64,000 bases of DNA from Comamonas sp. (GTDB lineage: Bacteria; Pseudomonadota; Gammaproteobacteria; Burkholderiales; Burkholderiaceae_C): positions 310,001 to 374,000 of the forward strand of contig JAJPEQ010000013.1 in the NCBI GenBank assembly GCA_021166775.1, given 5' to 3'. The notes below the pieces were generated by a model. It saw only the letters and a program-made list of their open reading frames with translations. It had not been told where the DNA came from and ran no database searches. Position 1 is the first letter of the stretch. Each line of letters opens with the position of its first letter. This document shows positions 18,957 to 27,155 of the stretch, piece by piece. Made by a program: the position numbers and the translations under genes.

Positions 18957-19268
18957 ATGGTGACCGGGCGCACACCGCCGCGTTTCGTTCCCACGCTCAC
19001 CGATGTGGTGGATGTGCCTGCGCCGCTGCCGCAGGCCGATCCCGCGGCCGCGGCACCCGCAGTGCCCACGGCGCCCGTTTCGGCGGACGTGCGGCGCGAT
19101 GCACCTGTCGAAGCGAATTTCCCGCTCTCCGATGAGATGGAAACAGCGATTGCCGAGCGCGTGCATGCCTTGCTCGAGGAGCGGCTCGATCGGGCCCTGG
19201 ACTTCGCGCTGCAGGATCTGCGGCCCTTGGTGCGCGAGGCTGTTCTGCAGGTGCTGGCCAGGCGTTGA
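18957..19268 (+). CDS. Small uncharacterised protein downstream of pepA
   Basis: 103 residues, start 2 bp after the pepA stop, so probably cotranscribed. The first half is Pro/Ala-rich and looks disordered (residues 15-45). The second half is predicted helical and amphipathic (LSDEMETAIAERVHALLEERLDRALDFALQDLRPLVREAVLQVLARR). No signal peptide, membrane segment or known motif. It resembles in position and C-terminal style a hypothetical protein often found after pepA-holC in Comamonadaceae. Function unknown. Confidence 0.6.
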   Translation: MVTGRTPPRFVPTLTDVVDVPAPLPQADPAAAAPAVPTAPVSADVRRDAPVEANFPLSDEMETAIAERVHALLEERLDRALDFALQDLRPLVREAVLQVLARR

Positions 19269-19580
19269 GTCGACGTTGCCATGGTCGGCGTGGCGGCGTC
19301 CGATTTGAGGTGAATTGCGCTGGATGGGCGCCAGACGATCGCTGATCACTACGATTTTTTCGTAATTTTCAAATATTCGCATTGTTGAATATAGGGGCCT
19401 AGAATGAATTGCACAGGGTCACGAGCATGCCATCGTGGGTCCCGGCTCCAGTAGTTTGCGGTTGGCTGAGCACCAGACCTCGTGCCTGATGTCCCGTTGA
19501 AGTTCCGTGTTCTCTGTCCGGCGGCGGCGGTCGATTCGTGGGCCTTTTCAGGTTTTCACCACGATGTCAAGGAGAGAGCA
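19269..19580. other. 312-bp intergenic region upstream of the FccB-like gene
   Basis: No reading frame of note. The part at 19350-19410 is clearly AT-richer than its surroundings and contains the ATTC-N8-GAAT dyad and candidate promoter described separately. The remaining 190 bp before the start codon look like a long 5' leader, with AAGGAGAG as Shine-Dalgarno at 19569-19576. No obvious riboswitch fold was recognised. Confidence 0.6.
19366..19395 (+). promoter_or_regulatory. Candidate SqrR/BigR-type operator overlapping a promoter
   Basis: Perfect dyad ATATTC-N8-GAATAT at 19373-19392; its core is ATTC (19375-19378), eight bases, GAAT (19387-19390). This is the form I recall for ArsR-family sulfide/persulfide repressors of the SqrR/BigR type. 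The dyad sits between a -35-like TTTTCA (19366-19371) and a -10-like TATAGG (19390-19395) with an 18-bp spacer, where a bound repressor would block RNA polymerase. The promoter hexamers are weak and inferred. The regulator gene is not in the window. Confidence 0.5.
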
Positions 19581-20927
19581 ATGTCGGATCGCAGAGGTTT
19601 TCTGAAGAGCAGCAGCCTGGCCCTGGCGGCCGGTGCCGCGGGTGTGGCGGCGGGCACGAGCGGCTGCGCCACGGCGGCCGCCCCGGCCGTGAGCAGCGGG
19701 CGCATGGCGGACTTGCCCAAGGCCAAGGGGCCACGGCTGGTGGTGGTGGGCGGTGGCACCTCGGGCCTGACGATTGCCAAATACGCGAAGAAGGAATTTC
19801 CCAAATTCGACGTCGTGCTCGTGGAAAAGCGTGACATGTATTCCTCGTGCTTCACCAGCAATCTCTGGTATGCGGGGCTCATCACCCTGGAGAATCTGGC
19901 CAACCACAGCTTCCTGGATGCGGCGGTGAACAACCACTACATCTATTTCAATGCCACGGTGACGGGGCTCGACCGCGCCGGCAAAACCCTGGCGACGAAC
20001 GAGGGCGACATCAAATACGACTACCTGGTGATTGCACCGGGTATTTCGTACGACTATGACAAGATCGGCGTGAGCGACATCGATACGAAGACCGCACTGC
20101 GCCAGATCTACCCGGGCGGTTTCGTCTCGCCGACCGAGCACGTCACCCTGAACCGCAAGATCCGCGAGTTCGAGGGCGGGGTGTTCATCCAAACCGTGCC
20201 CAGCGGCAACTACCGGTGCCTGCCCGCGCCGTACGAGCGCGCCTGCCTGATCGCCTCGCTCATCAAGCACAACAAGATCAAGGGCAAGGTTGTCATCCTG
20301 GACGCCAATCCCGAGGTGACGATCAAGGCCAAGGGCTTTCACGCGGCCTTCGATGAGCTCTACAAGGGCATCATCGAGTACAAGCCGGGCGTGGCCGTCA
20401 AGGGCGTGGACGTGGCCAAGCGCACGATAGAAACCGATTTCGACAGCTACCAGTTCAACGACGCGGCGATCTATCCGAACGTGCGCGCCTCCACGCTGAT
20501 CGAGCAGCTCGGCCTGCTGGCACCCTCGACCAAGTCGAACCAGAAGGAAGCAAACATCGACACGCGCTTCTACAACATCATCGGCGACACTTCGGTGTAC
20601 GTGACGGGCGACTCGCGCCCGCACCCGTATTCCAAGAGCGCCAACACCTCCAACACCGAAGCGCACTACGTGGCCAAAGTGCTGGCCGCGCGCGCGCAGG
20701 GCAAGGAAATCGCCTGGAGCACACCCGAAACCATCTGCTATTCGGTGGTCAACGCTTTCCCGATGGAGGCGATCTCGGTCAAGGCGCACTATGTGTACGA
20801 CGCTGGCAAGGACGCGATCACCGGCTTCTCGCCCGACACCAAGGTCTTCGACAACCGCGACGCCGCCAAGGGACAGGCCACGCTGGAATGGGCCAAGGGC
20901 TTGTACCGCGACATGTTCAACGCCTGA
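19581..20927 (+). CDS. FccB-like sulfide dehydrogenase flavoprotein, Tat-exported
   Basis: 448 residues from ATG 19581. The N-terminus has a twin-arginine signal (RRGFLK followed by a hydrophobic stretch to about residue 28), implying folded export with FAD. A Rossmann FAD site VVGGGTSG lies at residues 55-62. NYRCLPAPYERA (C213) and ETICYSVVNAF (C386) match the two active-site cysteines of flavocytochrome c sulfide dehydrogenase and SQR, and the C-terminal part matches the FCSD flavin-binding domain. Expected role is oxidation of sulfide or a persulfide in the periplasm. The usual FccA cytochrome c partner is absent; a Rieske protein gene follows after 63 bp. Confidence 0.85.
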   Translation: MSDRRGFLKSSSLALAAGAAGVAAGTSGCATAAAPAVSSGRMADLPKAKGPRLVVVGGGTSGLTIAKYAKKEFPKFDVVLVEKRDMYSSCFTSNLWYAGLITLENLANHSFLDAAVNNHYIYFNATVTGLDRAGKTLATNEGDIKYDYLVIAPGISYDYDKIGVSDIDTKTALRQIYPGGFVSPTEHVTLNRKIREFEGGVFIQTVPSGNYRCLPAPYERACLIASLIKHNKIKGKVVILDANPEVTIKAKGFHAAFDELYKGIIEYKPGVAVKGVDVAKRTIETDFDSYQFNDAAIYPNVRASTLIEQLGLLAPSTKSNQKEANIDTRFYNIIGDTSVYVTGDSRPHPYSKSANTSNTEAHYVAKVLAARAQGKEIAWSTPETICYSVVNAFPMEAISVKAHYVYDAGKDAITGFSPDTKVFDNRDAAKGQATLEWAKGLYRDMFNA

Positions 20928-20946
20928 AGCGCGCATCCTGCAAACG

Positions 20947-20972
20947 AAGGCCACCAGAGCGTGGCCTTTTTT
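20947..20972 (+). terminator. Intrinsic terminator/attenuator between flavoprotein and Rieske genes
   Basis: Perfect 8-bp stem AAGGCCAC (20947-20954) / GTGGCCTT (20961-20968), loop CAGAGC, then TTTT. It lies 20 bp after the flavoprotein stop and 19 bp before the Rieske start. It may lower expression of the Rieske gene relative to the flavoprotein, or stabilise the upstream message. Confidence 0.7.
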
Positions 20973-20990
20973 CGCTTGAAGGAGACAGGA

Positions 20991-21683
20991 ATGGATCGCA
21001 GGTGTTTCACGCAGTGGTGCTCGGGGGCCGTGTTGGCGCAGGGCTTTGCGAGCTGGGCGGCTCCGATCGAGGACTACGCCAGCATTGCCCTCGTGCACCC
21101 CGATGGCGCGCCGCTCAAGGCGTCGGAAGTCGGCACCGACGAGGCCATGGTGTTTGCCTACCCGCTCAAGGGCATCCCGTGCTACCTCATCAACCTCGGG
21201 GACAGAAAGTCCTCGACGCAGACATTCACGTCGCCCGACGATGGCGACTACACCAACCCGCCGGGCGTGGGGCCCAAGGGCAATCTGGTGGCCTTCGTCG
21301 CCATCTGCACGCACCAGCTCAGCTACCCGACGCCGGTGGCGAGTTATCTGCGCTACGCAGCGGGCGGCAGCGAGCTCGGTGGCGGGCCGGGGCGCATCGT
21401 CTGCTGCGCGCATGGCAGCGTCTATGACCCGGCCCAGGGGGCGGCGCGCGTCTCGGGGCCGACGCAAAACCCGCTGATGCCGGTGCGCCTGAGCCACGAC
21501 ACCGCCACGGACCAGCTCTCGGCCACGGGTGCGGTGGGACGCAAGTTCTTCGAGCGCTTCTTCCAGAATTACAAGGGCGAGCTGATCGAGCGTTTCGGCC
21601 CCGGCGTGTACCGCCAAGAGGTGCAGGACAGCGCCGTCGCCGTGCCGCTCAGCACCTACTCGCGTCAGGTCCCGGCCTGCTGA
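20991..21683 (+). CDS. Tat-exported Rieske [2Fe-2S] protein
   Basis: 230 residues from ATG 20991, preceded by AAGGAGA. MDRRCFTQWCSGAVLAQGFASWAAP looks like a short Tat signal. Rieske ligands are C106-T-H108 and C138-C-A-H141. The gap between the two motifs is 29 residues, longer than in many Rieske proteins. The two extra cysteines that form the disulfide in bc1-type Rieske proteins (CTHxxC and CxCH) are replaced by S111 and A140. A C-terminal region of about 60 residues follows the cluster domain. No transmembrane anchor beyond the signal. Likely electron-transfer partner of the FccB-like flavoprotein, by context. Overlaps the convergent ThDP-enzyme gene by 19 bp. Confidence 0.85.
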   Translation: MDRRCFTQWCSGAVLAQGFASWAAPIEDYASIALVHPDGAPLKASEVGTDEAMVFAYPLKGIPCYLINLGDRKSSTQTFTSPDDGDYTNPPGVGPKGNLVAFVAICTHQLSYPTPVASYLRYAAGGSELGGGPGRIVCCAHGSVYDPAQGAARVSGPTQNPLMPVRLSHDTATDQLSATGAVGRKFFERFFQNYKGELIERFGPGVYRQEVQDSAVAVPLSTYSRQVPAC

Positions 21684-23356
21684 GCGCTGTGTCTCAGCGC
21701 GTCCAGCGTCGTGCCGGGCGTGATGGCTTGCGGGTCGACCAGACAGTGGATCAGTGCCGGCTGGCCGCTGGCGCGTGCGCGCTCGAGCGCCGGGGCAAAT
21801 TCCTCGGTGCGCTGCACGCGTTCGCCGTGGCCGCCAAAGGCGCGCGCATAGGCGCAGAAATCCGGGTTCTTCAACTGCGTGGCGCTCACGCGTCCGGGGT
21901 AGCGGCGCTCCTGGTGCATGCGGATCGTGCCATACATGCCGTTGTCCAGCACGATAACGGTGATCGGCAGCGCGTACTGCACGGCCGTGGCGAATTCCTG
22001 GCCGTGCATGAGAAAGTCTCCATCGCCCGCGAAGGCGATCACTTCGCGCTCGGGGTACAGGCTTTTCGCGCCCACGGCCGCCGGCAGGCCGTAGCCCATC
22101 GATCCGCTGACCGGGGCGAGCTGGCTGGCCCAGCGTGTGAAGGGCCAGAAGCGGTGCACCCAGGTGGTGAAGTTGCCCGCGCCGCTGCAAACGATGGTGT
22201 CCGCGGGCAGCACCTCGCGCAGATGCTGCATCACCGCGCCCAGTTGCAGCTCGCCCGGGATGGTGATGCGCGTCGGGTCGCTCCACGCGAGCCGGTCGGC
22301 GTGCGCGGCCTGCGTGTGGTCGGCCCATGCGGGGGCGGCGGGCGCTTGCAGGCGCCGCAGGGCCGCCGCCATCGCCGCGGGCGTGGCGTGGATGGCGAGT
22401 TGCGGCTGGTAGACGCGGCCCAGCTCTTCGGCATCCGGGTAGACGTGGATCAGCGTCTGGCCGGGCACAGGGATGTCCCAGAGCGTGTAGCTCTGGGAGG
22501 GCACGTCGCCCAGGCGCGTGCCGACGGCGAGGATGAGGTCGGCCGCCTTCAGGCGCTGGAGCAGTTTCGGGTCGGTGCCTATGCCCAGATCGCCGGCGTG
22601 GCAGGGGTGACCGGCCGGAAACAGCATCTGGCGGCGAAATGTGGTGGCGACGGGCAGTTGCCAGCGCGTGGCGAATTCGATCATGTCGCGCACCGCCAGT
22701 TCGCTCCAGCGGGCGCCGCCCACGAGCACCATGGGGCGTCGGGCTGCCCTCAGCCGCGCCGCCAGCGTGGCCAGCGCCTGCTCGCCGGGCGCAGTGTGCA
22801 GCGCGAGGCTTGCGAGCGCGTCTACGGTGCTCGCGTTCTCGCTGAGCATGTCTTCTGGCAGCGCCACGACGACCGGGCCGGGGCGGCCGTTCATGGCCAC
22901 GTGAAAGGCGCGCGCGAGGAGTTCCGGAATGCGTGCGGCATCGTCGATCTGCACCACCCACTTGGCGAAGTGGCCGAACAGGGCCGTGTAGTCCACTTCC
23001 TGGAAGGCCTCGCGCTGGAGCACGCCGCGCGCCACCTGGCCGACGAAGACAATGAGCGGCGTGCAATCCTGCTGCGCGATGTGAATGCCCGCCATGGCAT
23101 TGGAGATGCCCGGCCCGCGCGTGACGAAGCAGATGCCCGGGCGCCCCGTGAGCTTGCCTTGCGCCTCCGCCATCATGGCGGCGCCGCCCTCCTGCCGACA
23201 GACCACGACCTGAATGGCCGCGTCGTGCAGCGCATCGAGCACCGCCAGATAGCTTTCACCGGGCACGCAAAACAGCTGCCGCACGCCCTGGATGAGCAGT
23301 TGATCGACCAGGATGTGCGCGCCGGTGCGCGCAGAAGGTGTGGGAGATTCGGGCAT
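21665..23356 (-). CDS. Thiamine diphosphate-dependent enzyme, acetolactate synthase large-subunit-like
   Basis: 563-residue ThDP enzyme with the three-domain layout of IlvB, oxalyl-CoA decarboxylase and benzoylformate decarboxylase. The catalytic glutamate is E34 in VPGESYLAVLDAL. The ThDP/Mg motif is GDGDFLMHGQEF..VIVLDNGMYG (around residues 435-465), and the middle domain covers about 195-330. No regulatory-subunit gene (ilvH) is adjacent, so it is probably not the biosynthetic acetolactate synthase. Substrate unknown. Divergent from ylqF and convergent with the Rieske gene. Confidence 0.83.
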   Translation of the reverse strand: MPESPTPSARTGAHILVDQLLIQGVRQLFCVPGESYLAVLDALHDAAIQVVVCRQEGGAAMMAEAQGKLTGRPGICFVTRGPGISNAMAGIHIAQQDCTPLIVFVGQVARGVLQREAFQEVDYTALFGHFAKWVVQIDDAARIPELLARAFHVAMNGRPGPVVVALPEDMLSENASTVDALASLALHTAPGEQALATLAARLRAARRPMVLVGGARWSELAVRDMIEFATRWQLPVATTFRRQMLFPAGHPCHAGDLGIGTDPKLLQRLKAADLILAVGTRLGDVPSQSYTLWDIPVPGQTLIHVYPDAEELGRVYQPQLAIHATPAAMAAALRRLQAPAAPAWADHTQAAHADRLAWSDPTRITIPGELQLGAVMQHLREVLPADTIVCSGAGNFTTWVHRFWPFTRWASQLAPVSGSMGYGLPAAVGAKSLYPEREVIAFAGDGDFLMHGQEFATAVQYALPITVIVLDNGMYGTIRMHQERRYPGRVSATQLKNPDFCAYARAFGGHGERVQRTEEFAPALERARASGQPALIHCLVDPQAITPGTTLDALRHSAQQAGT

Positions 23357-23429
23357 GGGCGGGGTGCAAGAATGACGGGGCCATTATCCTTGCGCGCCTG
23401 TTTCATTTCACACGAGAAAGCTCTGCCTC

Positions 23430-24371
23430 ATGGCCATCCAATGGTTTCCCGGTCACATGCACCTGACGCGCCAGGCGATCGCCGCGCGCATCAAGAGCAT
23501 CGACGTGGTCATCGAACTGCTGGACGCACGCCTGCCGGGCTCCAGCAGCAACCCGCTGCTGGGTGAACTGGCGGGGCACAGGCCCACGCTCAAGGTGCTC
23601 AACAAGCAGGATCTGGCCGACCCCGAGCGCACGCAGGCGTGGCTGGCCTGGTATGGCGCGCAGGCCGATACGCGGGCGATTGCGCTCGATGCCTCCGACC
23701 GCGCCCCGGCGCGCCGCCTGATCGAGGCCTGCCGCCAGCTCGCGCCCTCGCGCCGGGGCATGGCGCGGCCCATGCGCGTGCTGATCGTGGGCGTGCCCAA
23801 CGTGGGCAAGTCCACGCTCATCAACACCCTCACGCGCAAGACCCAGGCGAAAACCGGCGACGAGGCCGGTGTCACCAAGCAGGAGCAGCGCATCGTGCTC
23901 GATGACGATTTCTACCTCTGGGACACACCCGGCATGCTCTGGCCGCGCATCATCGTGCCCGAGAGCGGCGTGCGCCTGGCGGCCAGTGGCGCCGTCGGCC
24001 GCAATGCCTATGACGAGCAGGAGGTGGCGCTGGATCTGCTTGCCTATCTCAAGCTTCATTATCCAAAAGAGCTTGCAGATCGCTATCGGATTGCGTTGCC
24101 AGCTATTGAAATGCAAGCATTGCACGACGATGAACTGCTGGAGAGAATCGCGCGGCGCAGAGGGGCGGTGATGTCTGGCGGGCGCCTCGATTGGCAAAAG
24201 GCGGCCGAGATCGTGTTGACGGACTTTCGCAGCGCGGCCATCGGGCGCATCACGCTGGAACTGCCGCAGGAATACGAGCAATGGCTGGCGACGGGCCAGG
24301 TGCGCGACGCCGAGCGCCAGGCGCGCCAGCAAGAGCGTCGCGAACGCAGGGAGCGTGCGCGCGGCGGCTGA
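23430..24371 (+). CDS. ylqF: Circularly permuted GTPase YlqF (RbgA family)
   Basis: 313 residues. GTPase that assists late assembly of the 50S ribosomal subunit. Motifs are in permuted order: G4 NKQD near residue 58, G5-like DASDR, then G1 GVPNVGKST (about 119-127), G2 and G3 DTPGM. The C-terminal tail is Arg/Glu-rich. Codons in 24050-24118 are markedly AT-rich (27 G/C of 60 at 24061-24120, against 40 of 60 at 24241-24300) and include a copy of the dispersed repeat on the opposite strand, so part of the RNA-binding C-domain appears repeat-derived. Confidence 0.92.
   Translation: MAIQWFPGHMHLTRQAIAARIKSIDVVIELLDARLPGSSSNPLLGELAGHRPTLKVLNKQDLADPERTQAWLAWYGAQADTRAIALDASDRAPARRLIEACRQLAPSRRGMARPMRVLIVGVPNVGKSTLINTLTRKTQAKTGDEAGVTKQEQRIVLDDDFYLWDTPGMLWPRIIVPESGVRLAASGAVGRNAYDEQEVALDLLAYLKLHYPKELADRYRIALPAIEMQALHDDELLERIARRRGAVMSGGRLDWQKAAEIVLTDFRSAAIGRITLELPQEYEQWLATGQVRDAERQARQQERRERRERARGG
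24050..24118 (-). repeat. Dispersed ATAGCTG-core repeat inside ylqF, copy 3
   Basis: On the minus strand 24106-24093 reads ATAGCTGGCAACGC, which differs by one base from the core after hemF. The AT-rich patch extends on both sides and stays in frame with ylqF. Confidence 0.55.
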
Positions 24372-24404
24372 GCAGCTCGCGCGCGGCGCCCGGCCACGGT
24401 GCAT

Positions 24405-25658
24405 TCAAGACTTGGGCGGCTGCGGCAGGAGCGCGAACCCGATGGCCGAAAGCGCCAGCCAGGCAGCGATGCTGCCCATCACCACCTCGTAGGGGTCGCC
24501 ACCGGCGGCCTTGGCCAGCGTGGCGATGACGCCGGTGGCCCACTGCATGACCGCCACGCCCATGAACATGGCCATCGTGAATGCCGCCATCGCACGGCCC
24601 GTGATCGCCATCGGGTACGCGATGCGCACGTCCGCGTACTGCAGCACGATGAAGCCCGACACCAGGCCGATCGCGAGCATCAGTGCCACGTCCAGCCAGG
24701 CGGCGAAGCCGAAGGCCAGCAGCGCGAACAGCGCGGCCAGGGCCAGTGTCCAGATCGTCAGCCAGCGCCTGCGTGTGGCGGGGCCGGGATCGAAGCGCCC
24801 GAACAGCACCGGGCCGACGAGTGCGACGAGCGAGAGCAGCACCGCCGCGTTGCCGCCTTGCACCAGCGTGTAGCCGTGGCGTTCGATGAGCATCGGTCCC
24901 ATCCACAGGCCCCGCAGCGTGATGAGCGCGGCGTAGGTGGTACTGCCCAACACCACGATGCCCCAGGTGTGCGGCAGCGTGAACAACGCGGCGAAGCGGC
25001 GCAGCGCCTCGGGCACGGATTCCCTTTGCCCGGTGGGCGCCGTGCCGTATCGCGCCGGCTCGAACACCGTGCGCCAGATCCACAGCCAGGCCAGCGCCGC
25101 CAGCAGCGCGAGTACCCAGAAGCCCGCGCGCCAGCTCCAGCGCTCGACGATCCATGCCAGCGGCGTGCCGGTGAGCAGCATGCCGAACGTGCCCACGGCC
25201 AAGGCCATGCCCGAGATCGCCGCGAAGCGCTGCGGCGGGAAGTGCCGCGCGATGAACACGGTGCAGACGAGAAACGCGGGAGCGCAGCCCAGGCCGATCA
25301 GCACCTGCGCGAGCGTCAGTGGCAGATAGCCCGGCGCCAGCGCTGAAACCACCGCGCCCAGAATCGCCAGCGGAAACGCCGCGAGGATGGTGCGGCGCAC
25401 GCCGTACAAGTCGATGCCGATGCCCATGAAGAGCTGCATGGCACCGAAGGCGAAGTGGAATGCACCCGAAAACACCCCGAGTTGATCCGGCGACAGAGCG
25501 AAGTCGCTTTGCAGCGGCGGCGCCATGATGGCGCCCACGGTACGAAACGCCTGACTCATGTTGAAAGCGCCGATCAGCGCCAGCAGCATCCACAGTACAG
25601 TGCGCTGCGGGAGGGTTTGTGGCGCGGCGCTGTCGTTGGCGGATGTGGCGGTGGGCAT
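24405..25658 (-). CDS. MFS transporter
   Basis: 417-residue major facilitator with twelve predicted membrane helices. ATG 25656-25658 is chosen (MPTATSANDSAAPQ); the open frame extends 61 codons further but codes for an Arg/Cys-rich stretch unlike a protein. The loop between helices 2 and 3 is GIDLYGVRRTILAAFPLAI, matching the D-R-x-G-R-R MFS motif loosely. Resembles nitrate/oxalate-type or general anion:cation carriers, but substrate cannot be told. The C-terminus is short, PQPPKS. Convergent with ylqF (33 bp). Confidence 0.85.
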   Translation of the reverse strand: MPTATSANDSAAPQTLPQRTVLWMLLALIGAFNMSQAFRTVGAIMAPPLQSDFALSPDQLGVFSGAFHFAFGAMQLFMGIGIDLYGVRRTILAAFPLAILGAVVSALAPGYLPLTLAQVLIGLGCAPAFLVCTVFIARHFPPQRFAAISGMALAVGTFGMLLTGTPLAWIVERWSWRAGFWVLALLAALAWLWIWRTVFEPARYGTAPTGQRESVPEALRRFAALFTLPHTWGIVVLGSTTYAALITLRGLWMGPMLIERHGYTLVQGGNAAVLLSLVALVGPVLFGRFDPGPATRRRWLTIWTLALAALFALLAFGFAAWLDVALMLAIGLVSGFIVLQYADVRIAYPMAITGRAMAAFTMAMFMGVAVMQWATGVIATLAKAAGGDPYEVVMGSIAAWLALSAIGFALLPQPPKS

Positions 25659-25971
25659 GGGGTGTGAGGCTACAGCGATTTGGCGCGCGGCTCGTGTCGC
25701 GCGCGCTACCCGCCTACATCGTTTTGAACAGCGGCACGTCAGGGCGGCTGACCGCGGGCCGCTCCGGGCGACCGCGCAGGTGCAGGAAGAGTTTGCCGGA
25801 TTCGTCCAGCGCCGCAGCCGCGACGCAGCACGCGCACGCATTTGTCCGCCACCTCAAGGGCCAATACCTCGGCTGGGACCGCGTACCCATCGAGAGTGAA
25901 AAAAGCTTTCGACCTTCATGGGAAAAGCGCTGACAGCCATAAAATCGACGCTTCGCCAAGAAAGACTCGAT
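25659..25971. other. 313-bp divergent gap between MFS gene and uppP
   Basis: No gene I can support. A minus-strand frame of 58 codons (25890-25714, ending in LFLHLRGRPERPAVSRPDVPLFKTM) has somewhat protein-like composition at its end but no recognisable start signal or family. The AT-richer part next to uppP (25890-25970) probably holds the uppP promoter. Confidence 0.4.
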
Positions 25972-26796
25972 GTGGATTTCATTTTGCTGCTGAAGGCTTC
26001 CATCATGGGCATGGTGGAGGGATTGACCGAGTTCCTGCCGATTTCCTCCACCGGCCACCTGATCCTCACCGGCAGCTTGCTGGGCTTTGACGACGACAAG
26101 GCCAAAGTATTCGACATCGCGATCCAGACGGGTGCGATCCTTGCGGTCATCCTGGTCTATTGGCGGCGTATTCGCAAGACGCTGGTGAACCTGCCGAGTC
26201 AGCGGCAGGCGCAGCGCTTTGCGCTCAATGTGCTGATTGGCTTCTTGCCTGCCGTCGTGTTCGGGCTGGCGCTGGGCAAGATGATTCAGGCGCACCTGTT
26301 CACGCCCCAGGTGGTGGCCAGCACCTTCATCCTCGGCGCTTTCGTCATTCTGTGGGCCGAGCGGCGTCCGCAGACAGAGGCGCGCATCCATTCCGTGGAC
26401 GAAATGGGGCCGCAAGACGCGCTCAAGGTGGGCTTGGCGCAGTGCCTGGCGCTGGTGCCCGGCACCAGCCGCAGCGGTGCGACCATCATCGGCGGCATGC
26501 TGCTCGGCCTGTCGCGCAAGGCAGCGACGGATTATTCGTTCTTTCTCGCGATCCCGACGCTGATTGGCGCTGGCGTCTACAGCCTGTACAAGGAGCGCGC
26601 GCTGCTCGCCTGGGCCGATGTGCCGATGTTCGCCACCGGTCTGGTGTTTTCCTTCATCAGCGCCTGGCTGTGCGTGCGCTGGCTGCTTCGCTACATCAGT
26701 GCGCACAGTTTCGTGCCGTTTGCCTGGTACCGGATCGCGTTCGGTTTGGTGGTGCTCGTCACCTGGGCTGCGGGCTGGGTGCGCTGGAGCGCCTGA
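25972..26796 (+). CDS. uppP: Undecaprenyl-diphosphate phosphatase
   Basis: 274 residues. Integral membrane phosphatase (BacA/UppP) that recycles undecaprenyl pyrophosphate, the carrier for peptidoglycan and other glycans. Signatures are [15 protein letters not shown] near the N-terminus (catalytic Glu and Ser/His region) and [15 protein letters not shown] in the second half (catalytic Arg). About eight hydrophobic segments. GTG 25972 is chosen because it gives the family's usual N-terminus ([13 protein letters not shown]) and length; an in-frame ATG at 25918 would add 18 atypical residues. Confidence 0.94.
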   Translation: MDFILLLKASIMGMVEGLTEFLPISSTGHLILTGSLLGFDDDKAKVFDIAIQTGAILAVILVYWRRIRKTLVNLPSQRQAQRFALNVLIGFLPAVVFGLALGKMIQAHLFTPQVVASTFILGAFVILWAERRPQTEARIHSVDEMGPQDALKVGLAQCLALVPGTSRSGATIIGGMLLGLSRKAATDYSFFLAIPTLIGAGVYSLYKERALLAWADVPMFATGLVFSFISAWLCVRWLLRYISAHSFVPFAWYRIAFGLVVLVTWAAGWVRWSA

Positions 26797-26811
26797 CGCG
26801 CCGCCGATTCC

Positions 26812-27099
26812 TCAGGCTTGGTAAGAGGTGAGCACCACCTCGGCCGCCAGTGCGCGCACCGGCACCAGGGCCTGGTAGGCGGCCGAGCGGTGCCACTGGT
26901 CCACGGCGGCCTGGTCGGGGAAGCGGATCACCACGATCTCGGGGTGCGCCATCTCGCCCGCATAACTTGCAGCCTGCGTGCCGCGAAACACCAATTCGGC
27001 GCCCCAGGGCGCGAGCGTGGCGGGCACCTTGCTGCGGTATTCGGCCCATTTATCGTCGTTCTTGACGGTGACATGGCCGACGAGGTAGGCGGCTGACAT
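26812..27099 (-). CDS. DUF1330 (dimeric alpha-beta barrel) protein
   Basis: 95 residues. Starts MSAAYLVGHVTVKNDDKWAEYRSKVPATLAPWGAELVFRG, the typical DUF1330 opening, and contains VVIRFPDQAAVDQWHRSAAYQAL, the conserved second half. ATG 27097-27099 is preceded by a strong AAGGAG Shine-Dalgarno. The domain is a small ferredoxin-like barrel related to antibiotic monooxygenases and EthD; no catalytic role is established. Convergent with uppP, 15 bp between stops. Confidence 0.88.
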   Translation of the reverse strand: MSAAYLVGHVTVKNDDKWAEYRSKVPATLAPWGAELVFRGTQAASYAGEMAHPEIVVIRFPDQAAVDQWHRSAAYQALVPVRALAAEVVLTSYQA

Positions 27100-27155
27100 G
27101 GTGCTAACTCCTTCAGAAGTGAAAACCGCGCTGGGCGCGCCGCAGAGTGGCCTGC

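Noticed and set aside
19548-23066. A 1172-codon open frame on the minus strand
   Set aside because: It is antisense to the FccB-like and Rieske genes and in another frame of the ThDP-enzyme gene. Its translation is Arg/His/Ala-rich without any family motif. High G+C produces such long false frames.
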